Shown here piece after piece: positions 7,460-16,692 of a DNA stretch of 51,654 bases. Origin of the DNA: Verrucomicrobiaceae bacterium (GTDB lineage: Bacteria > Verrucomicrobiota > Verrucomicrobiia > Verrucomicrobiales > Verrucomicrobiaceae). The position numbers were made by a program, and so were the translations under genes. Below the pieces are notes generated by a model, which saw nothing but the letters and a program-made list of their open reading frames with translations, did no database searches and had not been told where the DNA came from. Within the stretch, counting starts at the first letter, position 1. The number at the start of each line of letters is the position of its first letter. The stretch is from the NCBI GenBank assembly GCA_027490195.1, contig JAIXYN010000019.1, positions 1 to 51,654 on the forward strand, written 5' to 3'.

Positions 7460-9235
7460 CTATTCCTTCTTAACTGTGCCGTCGCTCTCTGATGGTATGG
7501 TTTTTCCGTCGATGGCCGGGAGTGCCAGGCGGGCTGCATTTGTGAGGAGCGTGGTGTTGACTCTCCCTCCCGGGCCGGAGCTGGTGGCGAAGAGGTCATG
7601 CGTGGACTCAAAGAGGATCAGACCCTCACGGAGCAGCGCCAGGTGGCCGAGCTCCTTCCCCTGCGCGTCGGTCCAGAAGAGATGGAGGCTGGAGCTGTCG
7701 GTGCCATGCATGTCAGTCCCATCGGTGATGCCACGGTAGTCTGGCTTTTCAGTGAGGAGGCACTGCTTGAGCGCCTGCAGCGCGGGGGCGTCTGCTGCGG
7801 TGAAGTCCACATCGTGGGTGGTGTCGGTCTCCACATCGGTGAAATATCCCTTCATCCGGCAGGCGGCGGCTTTGGCAAAGAGGCCCTGCACCAGATCCTG
7901 GTAGTCGGGCTGCACCGGCTTTTTAAAGTAGCGCGGCAGTGCCAGGCGGGCCGCCCGGGTGAGGAGGGTGATGTTGCGCTGGCCGCTGTAGTCGGTGGTG
8001 GTGCAGAAGAGCTCATGCGCGGGCTCAAACTCCAGCCTGTCTTCATTGAGCAAGGAGACACGGCCCAGTTCCTTGCCTTGCGCATCCTTCCAGGTGAAGT
8101 GCAGGCGGGAGGGGGCTGTGATGTGGATGGAATCCCCATCGGTGCGGCCGTCATAGCGGGGTCTCTCAAAGAGAAAGATCTCCTGCAAGGTCTGCAGCGC
8201 GGGGGCGTCTGAGGCCGTGAAGTTCACGTCATAAGGCAGGCTCACACCCGCCGGTGCATAGCTGCCCTGGACGCTGCATGAGGCGGCCTTTGAAAAGAGG
8301 CCCTGCACCATGGCGTGGTAGTCCGCCGCTGGCGGCGGAAACTGTCCGGGATCCACCAAGCGTGTGATGCCCAGAAACAGGGTGAGATCTGCACCGCTGA
8401 CCCCGTGGGCGTTGGTGGTGAAGAGGCTGTGGCCGTCCAGGCGGATCGTCACTCTGTCAGCCAGCTCCGCATGGCCCACCGGGGCACCGCGCGCATCCAG
8501 CCAGGCGAATTGGTAGCGGCAGTGGTTTTCAAAGAGCCTCTCGTGAGGCTTGGCCTCGCCGAGGTAAAGAGCCTTGGTGTGCAGCAGCACCCGCTTCAGC
8601 TCCTGCAGCGCGGCTGCATCAGGCGTGGTGTAGTTGATCTCGGGATTCTCCTGCCGGAAGTTGTGGTAGCCGGTGATTTTGCATGAGACCGCCCTGGCAA
8701 AGTAACCGCTGACGATGCGGCGGTAGCTGGGCGTGCCGGCGGGGGCGGCGACGGCCATGGGATTGGCGAAATGCGCCGCCTGCCTGAGGAAGGCGAGATT
8801 CTTCTCTCCGCGCGCGGGGCTGAGGGTGAAGAGCCGGCTGCCATTGATGAGGAGGCGGTCCCCCTCCAGCAGCACGGCGCGGCCCACCTCCTTTTGCTCC
8901 ACGTTTTTCCAGACGAACTCCAGCCTGCTGGAGGAATGCTGCCCGAGCAGCGGCGGGACCTCCCGGCCGAGGTAGCGCGGCTTCTCTGCGAGAAACATCT
9001 CCTTCAGCTTTTGCAGCGAGGGATCATCCGTCAGAATGCGGTCGAGATAATAGACGGTGCCGTCCACCAGATGGCCGGTGATCCGGCAGGCGTCCGCCTC
9101 CTTGAAAAGAGATACTACCACAGTCTGGTAGTCTGGCGGAGGCCCTTCATCTGCCGCGCGCACGGGCAGGACAGCAGGCATCAGCAGCAGGGGCATGAGC
9201 CATGCAAGGAGGGAGGAGCGGGTGGCGTGCTTCAT
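7460..9235 (-). CDS. Exported protein with four internal ~135-residue repeats
   Basis: I place the start at ATG 9235, since it gives a signal peptide (MKHATRSSLLAWLMPLLLMP, cleavage after VRA) with a GGAG ribosome site; an in-frame ATG at 9298 is upstream. The 591-residue product has four homologous units. Each has a helix with one conserved Cys (ADACRITG, AVSCKITG, AASCSVQG, AAACRMKG), a leucine-rich helix ending KP-Y-G, and a strand pattern F-W-DA-GKELG followed by L-FTT. I do not recognise the unit. It is exported, and the repetition suggests a binding array or tandem single-domain protein. It lies 59 bases downstream of the caspase-like gene on the same strand. Confidence 0.7.
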   Translation of the reverse strand: MKHATRSSLLAWLMPLLLMPAVLPVRAADEGPPPDYQTVVVSLFKEADACRITGHLVDGTVYYLDRILTDDPSLQKLKEMFLAEKPRYLGREVPPLLGQHSSSRLEFVWKNVEQKEVGRAVLLEGDRLLINGSRLFTLSPARGEKNLAFLRQAAHFANPMAVAAPAGTPSYRRIVSGYFARAVSCKITGYHNFRQENPEINYTTPDAAALQELKRVLLHTKALYLGEAKPHERLFENHCRYQFAWLDARGAPVGHAELADRVTIRLDGHSLFTTNAHGVSGADLTLFLGITRLVDPGQFPPPAADYHAMVQGLFSKAASCSVQGSYAPAGVSLPYDVNFTASDAPALQTLQEIFLFERPRYDGRTDGDSIHITAPSRLHFTWKDAQGKELGRVSLLNEDRLEFEPAHELFCTTTDYSGQRNITLLTRAARLALPRYFKKPVQPDYQDLVQGLFAKAAACRMKGYFTDVETDTTHDVDFTAADAPALQALKQCLLTEKPDYRGITDGTDMHGTDSSSLHLFWTDAQGKELGHLALLREGLILFESTHDLFATSSGPGGRVNTTLLTNAARLALPAIDGKTIPSESDGTVKKE

Positions 9236-9294
9236 GGGCGGAGCTCCGCGTGGCGCGGGTGCATGGAGGAAAATGCGGCGGCAGGGGAAGGGAG

Positions 9295-10956
9295 TCAAGG
9301 TGGTGATGTTTCAGGCTTCTTGTCAGGGCCCTCTTCGTGGAATCCATCCCTCGAGCGTGTGATCTGCCTGCCAGCCGTTACACAGGGGCGTTGCCTGTGA
9401 GTCCGTAGTCTGACATTGACATCGTAGGCATGGATGGTGGGAGCGCGGCTGGCGTCGGCGGCATAGTACAAGGCGTCCAAGAACATCGGGCCGTCGTCAT
9501 CGGACATGCGTTTTTTTACGGGTCCTGTTTCATCCCATGCTTCTTTTCCTGTCTCACACCCCATGAGAACAATGTCGCCCCCGGGTTTGATGCAAGATGT
9601 GATGGTCTTCCATGCCGAAGAACCAGGAGTTAATTTGTTCTTGGCCCGCTTTCCAGTTTCAGGGTCACTGGTGCTGCCAAACTCCTGGCTGCCTGAACTG
9701 CCGTGATCGAATATCATGATTCGATCAATTCCTTTGCTTGGGTCTTGTTTTGGGCCCTGGCCTTCCAGATTTCTTTGAATCGATTTTAGACGCTCTTCCC
9801 AGCCACGCAGTGAGATGTTGATCACCCATTCGGAGTTGCTTGCGTATTCCTGGGCTGCCTGAAGAAATGCGGCTGCATCTGCGACGTTTTTTCCACTGAC
9901 AAGCTTGTTTGTTTCATCGCTGCCATCGTAAAGGCAGACGGTTTTTGGCCTTCCATCTCGGTCAAACCCACGGCCTCCTTTGATGCCCAGCTGCCCTACA
10001 GGCTTTCTTTCCTCTCCTTCTTTGGTGTAGAGTTCCTCCAGGTCTTCAGGGATCAACGGCAGCCCCCGGGGCTGCCCGGCGGGTGGGGGACGCTGCGGGG
10101 CGGCGCTTTGCGCGGGTTTGGAGGTGGGGGCTTGCGCTCCCGTCTTGCTGCTTTGTGAGATTGTTTGCGGTTTTTGGGGGCTTGATTGATTCTGCCCTGT
10201 GGCGCGGGTGTCTGCCACATTCTGGAAGAAACCGTTGTCTTGATGCCGCTCATTCTCCGCGCTGCTGGGGCGATACACCAGATCATGGTATTCAGGCTTG
10301 TCAGCCAGGCTTTGGAACTGGCCTGAGCTCTGGCCTCGGAGGCCGGGAGGCAGGCGTTTTTCAAAGATGCGCCCTCGGGGAAGAGTGGGGCTGCTGTCTT
10401 GAGCGGGGGCTTGCCCGACAGGTGAGCGTGGAACGGGAGAATGGAAAGCATCGCGGAGGTCATGTGGTGAAGGGGAGAAGCCGTTGCTGGATGTGCAGCG
10501 GTCAGCGTGAGGCGCGGCGTCGAAGCCGGAGCTGCGGGTGGTGTTTTCCCACGGTTTGGGGGCGGGGGCGTGTGCGTCCTCAGGGTGGTCCTGCGGGGGC
10601 AGGTCTTGGGCGGTGATGCGGGGCATGTACCAAGGCCTCTCGTCTGCGTGGTCTTGCGGGGCGGGGGCGTCCTCGGGGGCGGAGTCTGCCTCTGGCGGAG
10701 GGGCATCATCCTGCGCCTTTGCCATGGGCGATCCGGAGGTTGAGGGTGTGGCGGAGCGTGGAGGGATCGGGGCGATCTCTCCACGTGGGCTGTCTTCCCG
10801 GAGCGGGGCGGTGGAAGGCGCAGGATTGTCACGCATCGGCAGGTGGCTGAAGGCGCGCACCCCGCCCGCGCGGGGCATGGGCTTCATGTCGTCGTCGTCC
10901 TCTTCAGCAGGGCGTTCAAGATCGGGCAGGTGGGAGGTGGAGAAGATAAAAGCCAT
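9295..10956 (-). CDS. Leader-bearing protein with caspase-fold-like C-terminal domain
   Basis: A 553-residue protein in three parts. Residues 1-42 form a leader with two SHLP motifs split by an acidic run (MAFIFSTSHLP, EEDDDD, AGGVRAFSHLP). Residues 43-300 are Pro/Ser/Gln-rich and look disordered. Residues ~330-530 look like a clan CD cysteine peptidase: hydrophobic strand then His418-Gly419 (DRIMIFDHGSSG) and hydrophobic strand then Gly466-Cys467 (DIVLMGCETG). The His-Gly and Gly-Cys dyad is the caspase-superfamily hallmark; the assignment is by motif only. There is no signal peptide. A truncated paralogue with the same leader lies at 4823-5216. A polymorphic effector is one reading; a regulated housekeeping protease is another. 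Confidence 0.65.
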   Translation of the reverse strand: MAFIFSTSHLPDLERPAEEDDDDMKPMPRAGGVRAFSHLPMRDNPAPSTAPLREDSPRGEIAPIPPRSATPSTSGSPMAKAQDDAPPPEADSAPEDAPAPQDHADERPWYMPRITAQDLPPQDHPEDAHAPAPKPWENTTRSSGFDAAPHADRCTSSNGFSPSPHDLRDAFHSPVPRSPVGQAPAQDSSPTLPRGRIFEKRLPPGLRGQSSGQFQSLADKPEYHDLVYRPSSAENERHQDNGFFQNVADTRATGQNQSSPQKPQTISQSSKTGAQAPTSKPAQSAAPQRPPPAGQPRGLPLIPEDLEELYTKEGEERKPVGQLGIKGGRGFDRDGRPKTVCLYDGSDETNKLVSGKNVADAAAFLQAAQEYASNSEWVINISLRGWEERLKSIQRNLEGQGPKQDPSKGIDRIMIFDHGSSGSQEFGSTSDPETGKRAKNKLTPGSSAWKTITSCIKPGGDIVLMGCETGKEAWDETGPVKKRMSDDDGPMFLDALYYAADASRAPTIHAYDVNVRLRTHRQRPCVTAGRQITRSRDGFHEEGPDKKPETSPP

Positions 10957-10977
10957 GGTTAATCTCTTGGGTCCAGA

Positions 10978-11022
10978 TTGGGGGATGCAAGTGAAAAGAT
11001 ACCGGAAAGTGGTAGGATAGGA
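10978..11022 (-). promoter_or_regulatory. Conserved upstream region of the leader genes, with GTGGTA box
   Basis: The 55 bases before the start at 10956 match those before the truncated paralogue (5225-5277). Both contain the phrase CTTGGGTCCAGATT near the start codon and, 20 to 40 bases further up, a GATACC/AATACC plus GTGGTA pair. The GAAAGTGGTA half at 11004-11013 recurs at 19631 and 28834. It is probably a promoter or operator. Confidence 0.45.
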
Positions 11023-11182
11023 TACAGAAGAGGTATTGAGTGCATCGCTCCGAGTCTGATCCTCCCCAGCCCTGCCGCACTGGGGGGAAGGGGATCAGCC
11101 CCTCTCGCCGCAGCCGCAGAAGTCCCAGCACCGCACCGCCGCCCCGCGCTAGGCGCAGCTCCGTACTGGGCGCAACTCTGTA

Positions 11183-11385
11183 CTGGGAGCGCCGATATTT
11201 TATCGGCTCCGGGCGAGCGTCTCAGCCACACCGCCGCGCAATGAGCCTACCTGAAAACACAGCGCACCCTCCCATCGCAGCGCGCCTTCCAGAGCCGGTT
11301 AAAAACCAGCGCTCCCAGTACGGAATGCCTCCCCGCGCTAGGCGCAGCTCCGTACTGGGAGCGCCGATATTTGATCGGCTCCGGG
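11183..11385. repeat. REP-A cluster (three hairpins)
   Basis: Hairpins at 11183-11212 (forward, GATA form), 11291-11319 (inverted, GGTT form) and 11355-11385 (forward, loop TTG). The first two form an inverted pair about 100 bases apart. The surrounding 10957-11709 holds no gene that I can support. Confidence 0.75.
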
Positions 11386-11446
11386 CGCACGTCCCTGCCA
11401 CGCCGCCGCGCAATGAACCTGCCTGAAACCACAGCGCCCCAGGCGC

Positions 11447-11605
11447 GCGGGCCTCCGAGCCCGCAGCACTCCGCCATCACAAAGCGGGCTGCGTTTCATG
11501 CCACACCCTGCCAACACGTCCAGCATCGGCCACGAAAAAGGGAGGGCCGCAGGGCCGCTATGGAGTTGCCTGCATGAGCGGAGCGCTGCGGACTCGGAGG
11601 TCCGC
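11447..11605. repeat. REP-C inverted pair
   Basis: At 11447-11464 GCGGGC and GCCCGC flank the loop CTCCGA. At 11588-11605 the same hairpin is inverted with stem GCGGAC/GTCCGC. Stem bases change in pairs while the loop stays. Similar inverted pairs occur at 46569-46785 and 50811-50963. Confidence 0.6.
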
Positions 11606-11709
11606 GCACCGTGCCCAGCATTCCCAGCCCACCCCCACCGCCGCCCACTCTCGCCCCACCAGCCGCTGCATTCGCCTCGACATTCCGCATTCGCCCTCCA
11701 CGTTCCGCC

Positions 11710-14700
11710 ATGCCGACGCCCAAGATGACCCTAGAAGAAAAGCAGGCCTATGATGAGGCCCTGAAGCGGATTCAAGCCTGCCTTCAACAAGGAAAAAAAG
11801 GCACCAGCTTAAATTTGAGCGGGTTGGGCCTGACCAGACTGCCGCCCGAGATCGGCCAGCTCACCGCTCTCAGGCTGCTTGACCTCCACATCAACCAGCT
11901 CAGTGCGCTACCGCCCGAGATCGGCCAGCTCACCGCTCTCACCACGCTTTCTCTCTACAACAACCAGCTCAGCGCGCTACCGCCCGAGATCGGCCAGCTC
12001 ACCGCTCTCACCTCGCTTTATCTCCACAACAACCAGCTCAGCGCGCTACCGCCCGAGATCGGCCAGCTCACCGCTCTCAGCACGCTTTATCTCCACGACA
12101 ACCAGCTCAGCTTGCTGCCGCCCGAGATCGGCCAGCTCACCGCTCTCACCTCGCTTCATCTCTCCAATAACCAGCTCAGCGCGCTGCCGCCCGAGATCGG
12201 TCAGCTCACTTCTCTCACCGAGCTTTCTTTCCACAAGAACCAGCTCAGCGCGCTACCGCCCGAAATCGGCCAGCTCACCGCTCTCAGCACGCTTGCTCTC
12301 TTCTGGAACCAGCTCATAGCGCTGCCGCCCGAGATCAGCCAGCTCACCTCTCTCACCACGCTTGATCTCGACACCAACCAGCTCAGCGCGCTGCCGCCCG
12401 AGATCGGCCAACTCACTGCTCTCACCACGCTTCTTCTCTCCAACAACCAGCTCAGCGCGCTATCGCCCGAGATCGGTCAGCTCACCGCTCTCTCCTGGCT
12501 TGAGCTCTCCAACAATCAACTCAGCGCGCTACCACCCGAAATCGGCCAGCTCAAGAAGTTGACGTTGCTTTCCCTCTCCGACAATCAGCTTGCAGCGCTT
12601 CCTTCTGAGTTTGGCCATCTTGAAAACTTGGAAGACCTTTGGTTGCAGGGCAATCGCTTCACGCACCTGCCTGCGTTCATGGGCTCATTGAAAAAGCTCA
12701 AGAAGCTTTCTCTCCGTATGAACCAGCTCTCCAGGCTGCCTCAAGAGATGCGGCAGCTCAAGAGTTTGGAGGCGCTGTACCTGCATGATAATCCTCGACT
12801 GAAACTCCCCCCGGAAGTGCTGGGGCCACGTCGGTCCGAGGTCAAAGAAAACAAACCGCCAGCCAAGCCGCAGACCCTCCTGGACTACTACTTCGGCAGC
12901 CGGGCGAAGAACAGCCAGCCGCTGAACGAGGTGAAGCTGATCCTGGTAGGACGTGGTGGTGCGGGCAAGACCAGCACCGTGCGTGCCCTGCAAGGCGAGC
13001 CCTTTGACACGCATGAAAAAAGCACGCCGGGCATCGCCCTGTGCGACTTGCCATTGAAAGACTGCAAGGGCGGACCAGTGACAGCGCATGTGTGGGACTT
13101 TGCCGGGCAGGTCATCACGCATTCACTGCATCAGTTCTTTTTCAGCGTGCGCAGCGTCTATGTGCTGGTGCTCAGCGGCCGGGAAAACAATGAGCGGGAA
13201 GACGCGGAGTACTGGCTGCGGCTCATCCGCGCCTTTGGCACCGACGAGACTGGCAAAGGCCCACCCGTGATCGTGGTCCTCAACCAATGGGATGTGCCCG
13301 GCTGCCGCCCCAAGGTGGATCGCCTCGCGCTGCAAGAGCGCTACCCCTTCATCGCCGCGTTTGTGGAGATGGACTGCCAGACGCGCAAGGGCGTGGCCAA
13401 CTTGAAAAAGACCCTGACCAAGGAGGTGGACAAACTCAAGTGGATCCGCGAGCCCTTCCAGCCCGAGTGGGCCGCCGTGCGCAAGGCGCTGACCGCAGCC
13501 GGAAAAAAGCAGCGCGCGCACCTCTCCTACACGGAGTATCGGGCGCTCTGCACCACCCACGGCGTCACGGCTGCTGGTGAGCAGGATTCACTCTCCGAAA
13601 TCCTGCACAATCTGGGCACCGCGCTGAACTACCGCACCGACCCCCGCCTGCGCGAGGCCACGGTGCTGCAGCCCCTCTGGCTGACCAAGAACGTGTACGG
13701 CCTCGTGCGACAAGCCGAGAAACAATCCGGCGTGCTCAAGCAGGCCGATGTGGACGCCGTGCTGGCCAAAGAAAAAGACGTGAAGATGCGCGAGTACTTG
13801 GTGAAGATCATGGAGCGCTTTGAGATCGCCTACATCCCGCGCAGCTCCAGCGGCGGCATGTGGCTCGTGCCGCAGGCCCTGCCCATCGGCCAGCCCAAAG
13901 GCGTGGAAAGCTTTGCCAAAGAGCCAGAGGCCACCCACCTGCGCTACACCTATGAAGCCCTGCCAGAGGGGCTGGTGGCACGCGCCATCGTGCGCTTGCA
14001 TGAGTTCATCGAAGAAGCAAACGGCAAGCCCCAGCAATGGGCCAGCGGTGCCGTGCTCACCCGCAAAGGCGCCCGCGCCCTGCTGCGCGCCGAAACGCCC
14101 CTGCAGGTGATGATCACCGTCACCGGACCCGCCAAAGCCCGCCAGCAACTCGCCGGCCTCTGCCAGGCCGAGATGCGCGACATCAATGCCGAGATTCGCG
14201 GCCTGAACCCCCTGGAAGAAACCAAGGTGCAAGGCGCTTGGGTGTCCATCGCCACCCTTGAGTTAGATGAACGCAATCAGCGCCCGACGGGAGTATCCGT
14301 GCCCACCCAGGGCACCGTGATGATCGACCCCCAAGGGGCGAATGATAAGTACTCGACACCCCCAGCACGACAGAAGGAAATCTGGAAGCCCGCCGTCTTC
14401 ATCTCCTACTCCAAGGACAACCTCGCCCAGCGCAAGCGGCTGGAGTCCGAACTCAAGATCCTGCACAACGAAGGCCTGCTGGAACGCCACTGGCACGACC
14501 GCATGATCGACCCCGGAGACGAGTGGAGTGAAACCATCCAGCGCGAGCTGCGCGAAGCCGATGTCATCCTCATCCTCGCCAGCACCGCCGCCCTGGCCAC
14601 GGACTACATCACCCAGCACGAAATCCCCAAGGCGCTGGAGCTGCATCAGCAGGGCGAAACCATCGTCGTGCCGATCGTGCTCGAATCCTGCCGCTGGGAC

Positions 14701-14865
14701 AAAACCGCCCTAGGCACCCTGAACGCCCTGCCAGAAAAAGCCAAGCCCCTGAACAAATGGAAGCCCGCCCCAGACGGATGGAACTCCGTATCCAACGGCC
14801 TGGCCCAAGTCTTCGAAAAACTCATGAAGCAGGGCCAGAAGCGCCCCACGCACACATCCCCCTAA
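11710..14865 (+). CDS. LRR-Roc-COR-TIR (Roco family) protein
   Basis: I start at ATG 11710 (MPTPKMTLEEK); the frame is open earlier but that part is Pro-rich and non-coding in character. The product is 1051 residues. About 14 leucine-rich repeats of 23 residues (LPPEIGQLTALTTL-L-NNQLSA) fill residues ~35-370. A Roc GTPase follows: P-loop GRGGAGKT at 414-421, DFAGQ switch, NQWD for base recognition. A COR-like region covers ~590-880. The C-terminus is a TIR domain (FISYS at 897-901) with a candidate NADase Glu at 971 in YITQHE. Roco proteins are GTP-regulated scaffolds, and TIR domains often cleave NAD or signal in immunity; a defence role is inference. The next gene downstream also has a TIR. 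Confidence 0.9.
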   Translation: MPTPKMTLEEKQAYDEALKRIQACLQQGKKGTSLNLSGLGLTRLPPEIGQLTALRLLDLHINQLSALPPEIGQLTALTTLSLYNNQLSALPPEIGQLTALTSLYLHNNQLSALPPEIGQLTALSTLYLHDNQLSLLPPEIGQLTALTSLHLSNNQLSALPPEIGQLTSLTELSFHKNQLSALPPEIGQLTALSTLALFWNQLIALPPEISQLTSLTTLDLDTNQLSALPPEIGQLTALTTLLLSNNQLSALSPEIGQLTALSWLELSNNQLSALPPEIGQLKKLTLLSLSDNQLAALPSEFGHLENLEDLWLQGNRFTHLPAFMGSLKKLKKLSLRMNQLSRLPQEMRQLKSLEALYLHDNPRLKLPPEVLGPRRSEVKENKPPAKPQTLLDYYFGSRAKNSQPLNEVKLILVGRGGAGKTSTVRALQGEPFDTHEKSTPGIALCDLPLKDCKGGPVTAHVWDFAGQVITHSLHQFFFSVRSVYVLVLSGRENNEREDAEYWLRLIRAFGTDETGKGPPVIVVLNQWDVPGCRPKVDRLALQERYPFIAAFVEMDCQTRKGVANLKKTLTKEVDKLKWIREPFQPEWAAVRKALTAAGKKQRAHLSYTEYRALCTTHGVTAAGEQDSLSEILHNLGTALNYRTDPRLREATVLQPLWLTKNVYGLVRQAEKQSGVLKQADVDAVLAKEKDVKMREYLVKIMERFEIAYIPRSSSGGMWLVPQALPIGQPKGVESFAKEPEATHLRYTYEALPEGLVARAIVRLHEFIEEANGKPQQWASGAVLTRKGARALLRAETPLQVMITVTGPAKARQQLAGLCQAEMRDINAEIRGLNPLEETKVQGAWVSIATLELDERNQRPTGVSVPTQGTVMIDPQGANDKYSTPPARQKEIWKPAVFISYSKDNLAQRKRLESELKILHNEGLLERHWHDRMIDPGDEWSETIQRELREADVILILASTAALATDYITQHEIPKALELHQQGETIVVPIVLESCRWDKTALGTLNALPEKAKPLNKWKPAPDGWNSVSNGLAQVFEKLMKQGQKRPTHTSP

Positions 14866-15156
14866 GAAGGGGAGTCGAGGCTGCTCATGAAGAAGTCGCA
14901 GCCACGCATTTCCCATATGGACTGCGGTCGCGCAGCGAGGCACGAGCGCAGCTACCGCTTTCGACGTGCGGATCGGCTCACGAACTTCACGGAGGGTTCA
15001 AAGGCGGGAGCCGGTGGACTTCCGCCAGCAGGTCAGCGTGCGCGCACCACGAGACATTCGAAAGCGGGATCTTCACCCTTTCAGGGTTGCGCAGCCGCAC
15101 TCCCAAACGCCCCGCAAGGGACATGCCCCGCCCGATCACCTCGCGGAGCCCCTCCC

Positions 15157-15250
15157 AGAGCCGATAACATATCGGCGCTCCCAGCGATGACTTGGTCCAG
15201 TCGGTGCTCGGATTCAGTACTGGGAGCGCCGATATTTTATCGGCTCCGGG
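15157..15250. repeat. REP-A pair
   Basis: An inverted-orientation hairpin at 15157-15184 and a forward one at 15220-15250, both of the GATA/TATC form. They lie in the 556-base gap between the two TIR genes, where I see no other gene. Confidence 0.75.
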
Positions 15251-15421
15251 CGAGCGTCCCTGCGTCAGCGCACCGACATGCCGCCCCTCCCCAATCCGAA
15301 TTTTCCGGCTGCCTTTATTAGCGTCTTATTAGCGTCAAATCAGCGGTTAAAAAAATCCGTTTCTTCGCCACCCCACCACATACCGCTTTACGTCCAAGTC
15401 CCCCTGTGGTCGGTTCCACCC

Positions 15422-16534
15422 ATGGCAAACCCGGAACATTTGGCGATCCTAAAACAGGGCGTGGACGTTTGGAATGAATGGAAAGCGAAAACGAAGCACA
15501 AGGTGGACCTTGTTGGCGCGAATCTCGGCGAAGCGAGCCTAATCGGAGCGGACCTCATCGGAGCAGACCTCAATGGAGCAAATCTCAGCGGAGCAGGCCT
15601 TGGTAGGGCGAGCCTCGGCTTCGCGAATCTCAGCGGAGCGAACCTCATCGGAGCAGACCTCAATGGAGCAAATCTCAGCGGAGCAGACCTTGGTGGAGCG
15701 GACCTTAGCGGAGCGAGGCTTAGTGGGTCGGACCTCGAGTTCGCTAACCTTGTACTTGCGAACCTCAGCATCGCGAACCTTGGCTTAGCGGACCTTGCCT
15801 TTGCTAACCTCAGCTTCGCAAATCTCACCGGCACCGATTTAACTAATGTGGGATTTAGTGGTACTATCTTCGCCGACGTAGACCTGAGCACAGTCCGAGG
15901 CCTCGAATCTGCCAAACACACTGGCCCCTCCACCATCGGCATCGATACCCTCTACAAATCTCGCGGCCAGATCCCCGAAATCTTCCTGCGCGGCTGCGGT
16001 GTCCCGGAAACCTTCATCACCCAAGCCAAAGCACTCATCGGCGCAGAGGAGGGCATCCAGTTTTACTCCTGCTTCATCAGCTACAGCACCAAGGACGAGG
16101 AATTCGCCCGCCGGCTGCATGCGCGCCTGCAGCAGGAGCACATCCGCGTCTGGTTCGCGCCGCATGACATGAAGGGTGGCGAAAAACTGCACGAGCAGAT
16201 CGACACCGCCATCAAGGTCTATGACAAGCTCCTCATCCTGCTCTCTCCCGACAGCCTGCAAAGCAACTGGGTCATGACCGAGCTGCGCAAAGCCCGCAAA
16301 GCCGAGCGCAAGACCGGCAAACGCAAGCTCTTCCCCATGCGCCTCGTGGACTACGCCACCCTCACCGATTGGGAATGCTTCGACTCCGACACCGGCACCG
16401 ATCTCGCCACCGAAGTACGCGAGTACTTCATCCCCGACTTCTCCCACTGGAAAGACCACGACGCCTTCGAGGCTGCCTTCGCCCGACTCCTCAAAGACCT
16501 CCGCCAGAGCGCCCAGCCAGCGCCGCTCTCTTAG
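15422..16534 (+). CDS. Pentapeptide-repeat TIR protein
   Basis: The likely start is ATG 15422 (MANPEHLAILKQG), giving 370 residues. Residues ~33-170 are pentapeptide repeats (A[DN]L-G pattern), which fold as a right-handed beta helix and often serve as a scaffold. A linker follows, then a TIR domain from ~215: CFISYSTKDEEF (F218), WFAPHDMK, LLILLSPDSL and a catalytic-type Glu287 in SNWVMTE. In bacteria such TIR domains can hydrolyse NAD or act as adaptors. It follows the Roco-TIR gene on the same strand but is separated by repeats, so co-transcription is uncertain. It ends just before a REP-B element. Confidence 0.85.
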   Translation: MANPEHLAILKQGVDVWNEWKAKTKHKVDLVGANLGEASLIGADLIGADLNGANLSGAGLGRASLGFANLSGANLIGADLNGANLSGADLGGADLSGARLSGSDLEFANLVLANLSIANLGLADLAFANLSFANLTGTDLTNVGFSGTIFADVDLSTVRGLESAKHTGPSTIGIDTLYKSRGQIPEIFLRGCGVPETFITQAKALIGAEEGIQFYSCFISYSTKDEEFARRLHARLQQEHIRVWFAPHDMKGGEKLHEQIDTAIKVYDKLLILLSPDSLQSNWVMTELRKARKAERKTGKRKLFPMRLVDYATLTDWECFDSDTGTDLATEVREYFIPDFSHWKDHDAFEAAFARLLKDLRQSAQPAPLS

Positions 16535-16564
16535 CGGCTACGCGCAAGGTACGAACCCTCAGAA

Positions 16565-16593
16565 AAAGGGGGTCAGTGTGCAAATACTTGACA
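16565..16593. repeat. REP-B element
   Basis: AGGGGGTCAGTGTGCAAATA followed by CTTGACA. This is the repeat that flanks the RAYT gene at 48342-49403. GTCA and TGAC ends with inner GT/AC pairs allow a bulged hairpin. It lies between the stops of two convergent genes. Confidence 0.75.
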
Positions 16594-16692
16594 AAAAAGC
16601 GCGCCTTTCCCCCCTCTGAAAACCACCGCCCCGACTAGCCACCTTCGCACTCTTCCTCCATCAGCACCAAGCCCCCTTCATCCGCCCCGCAC

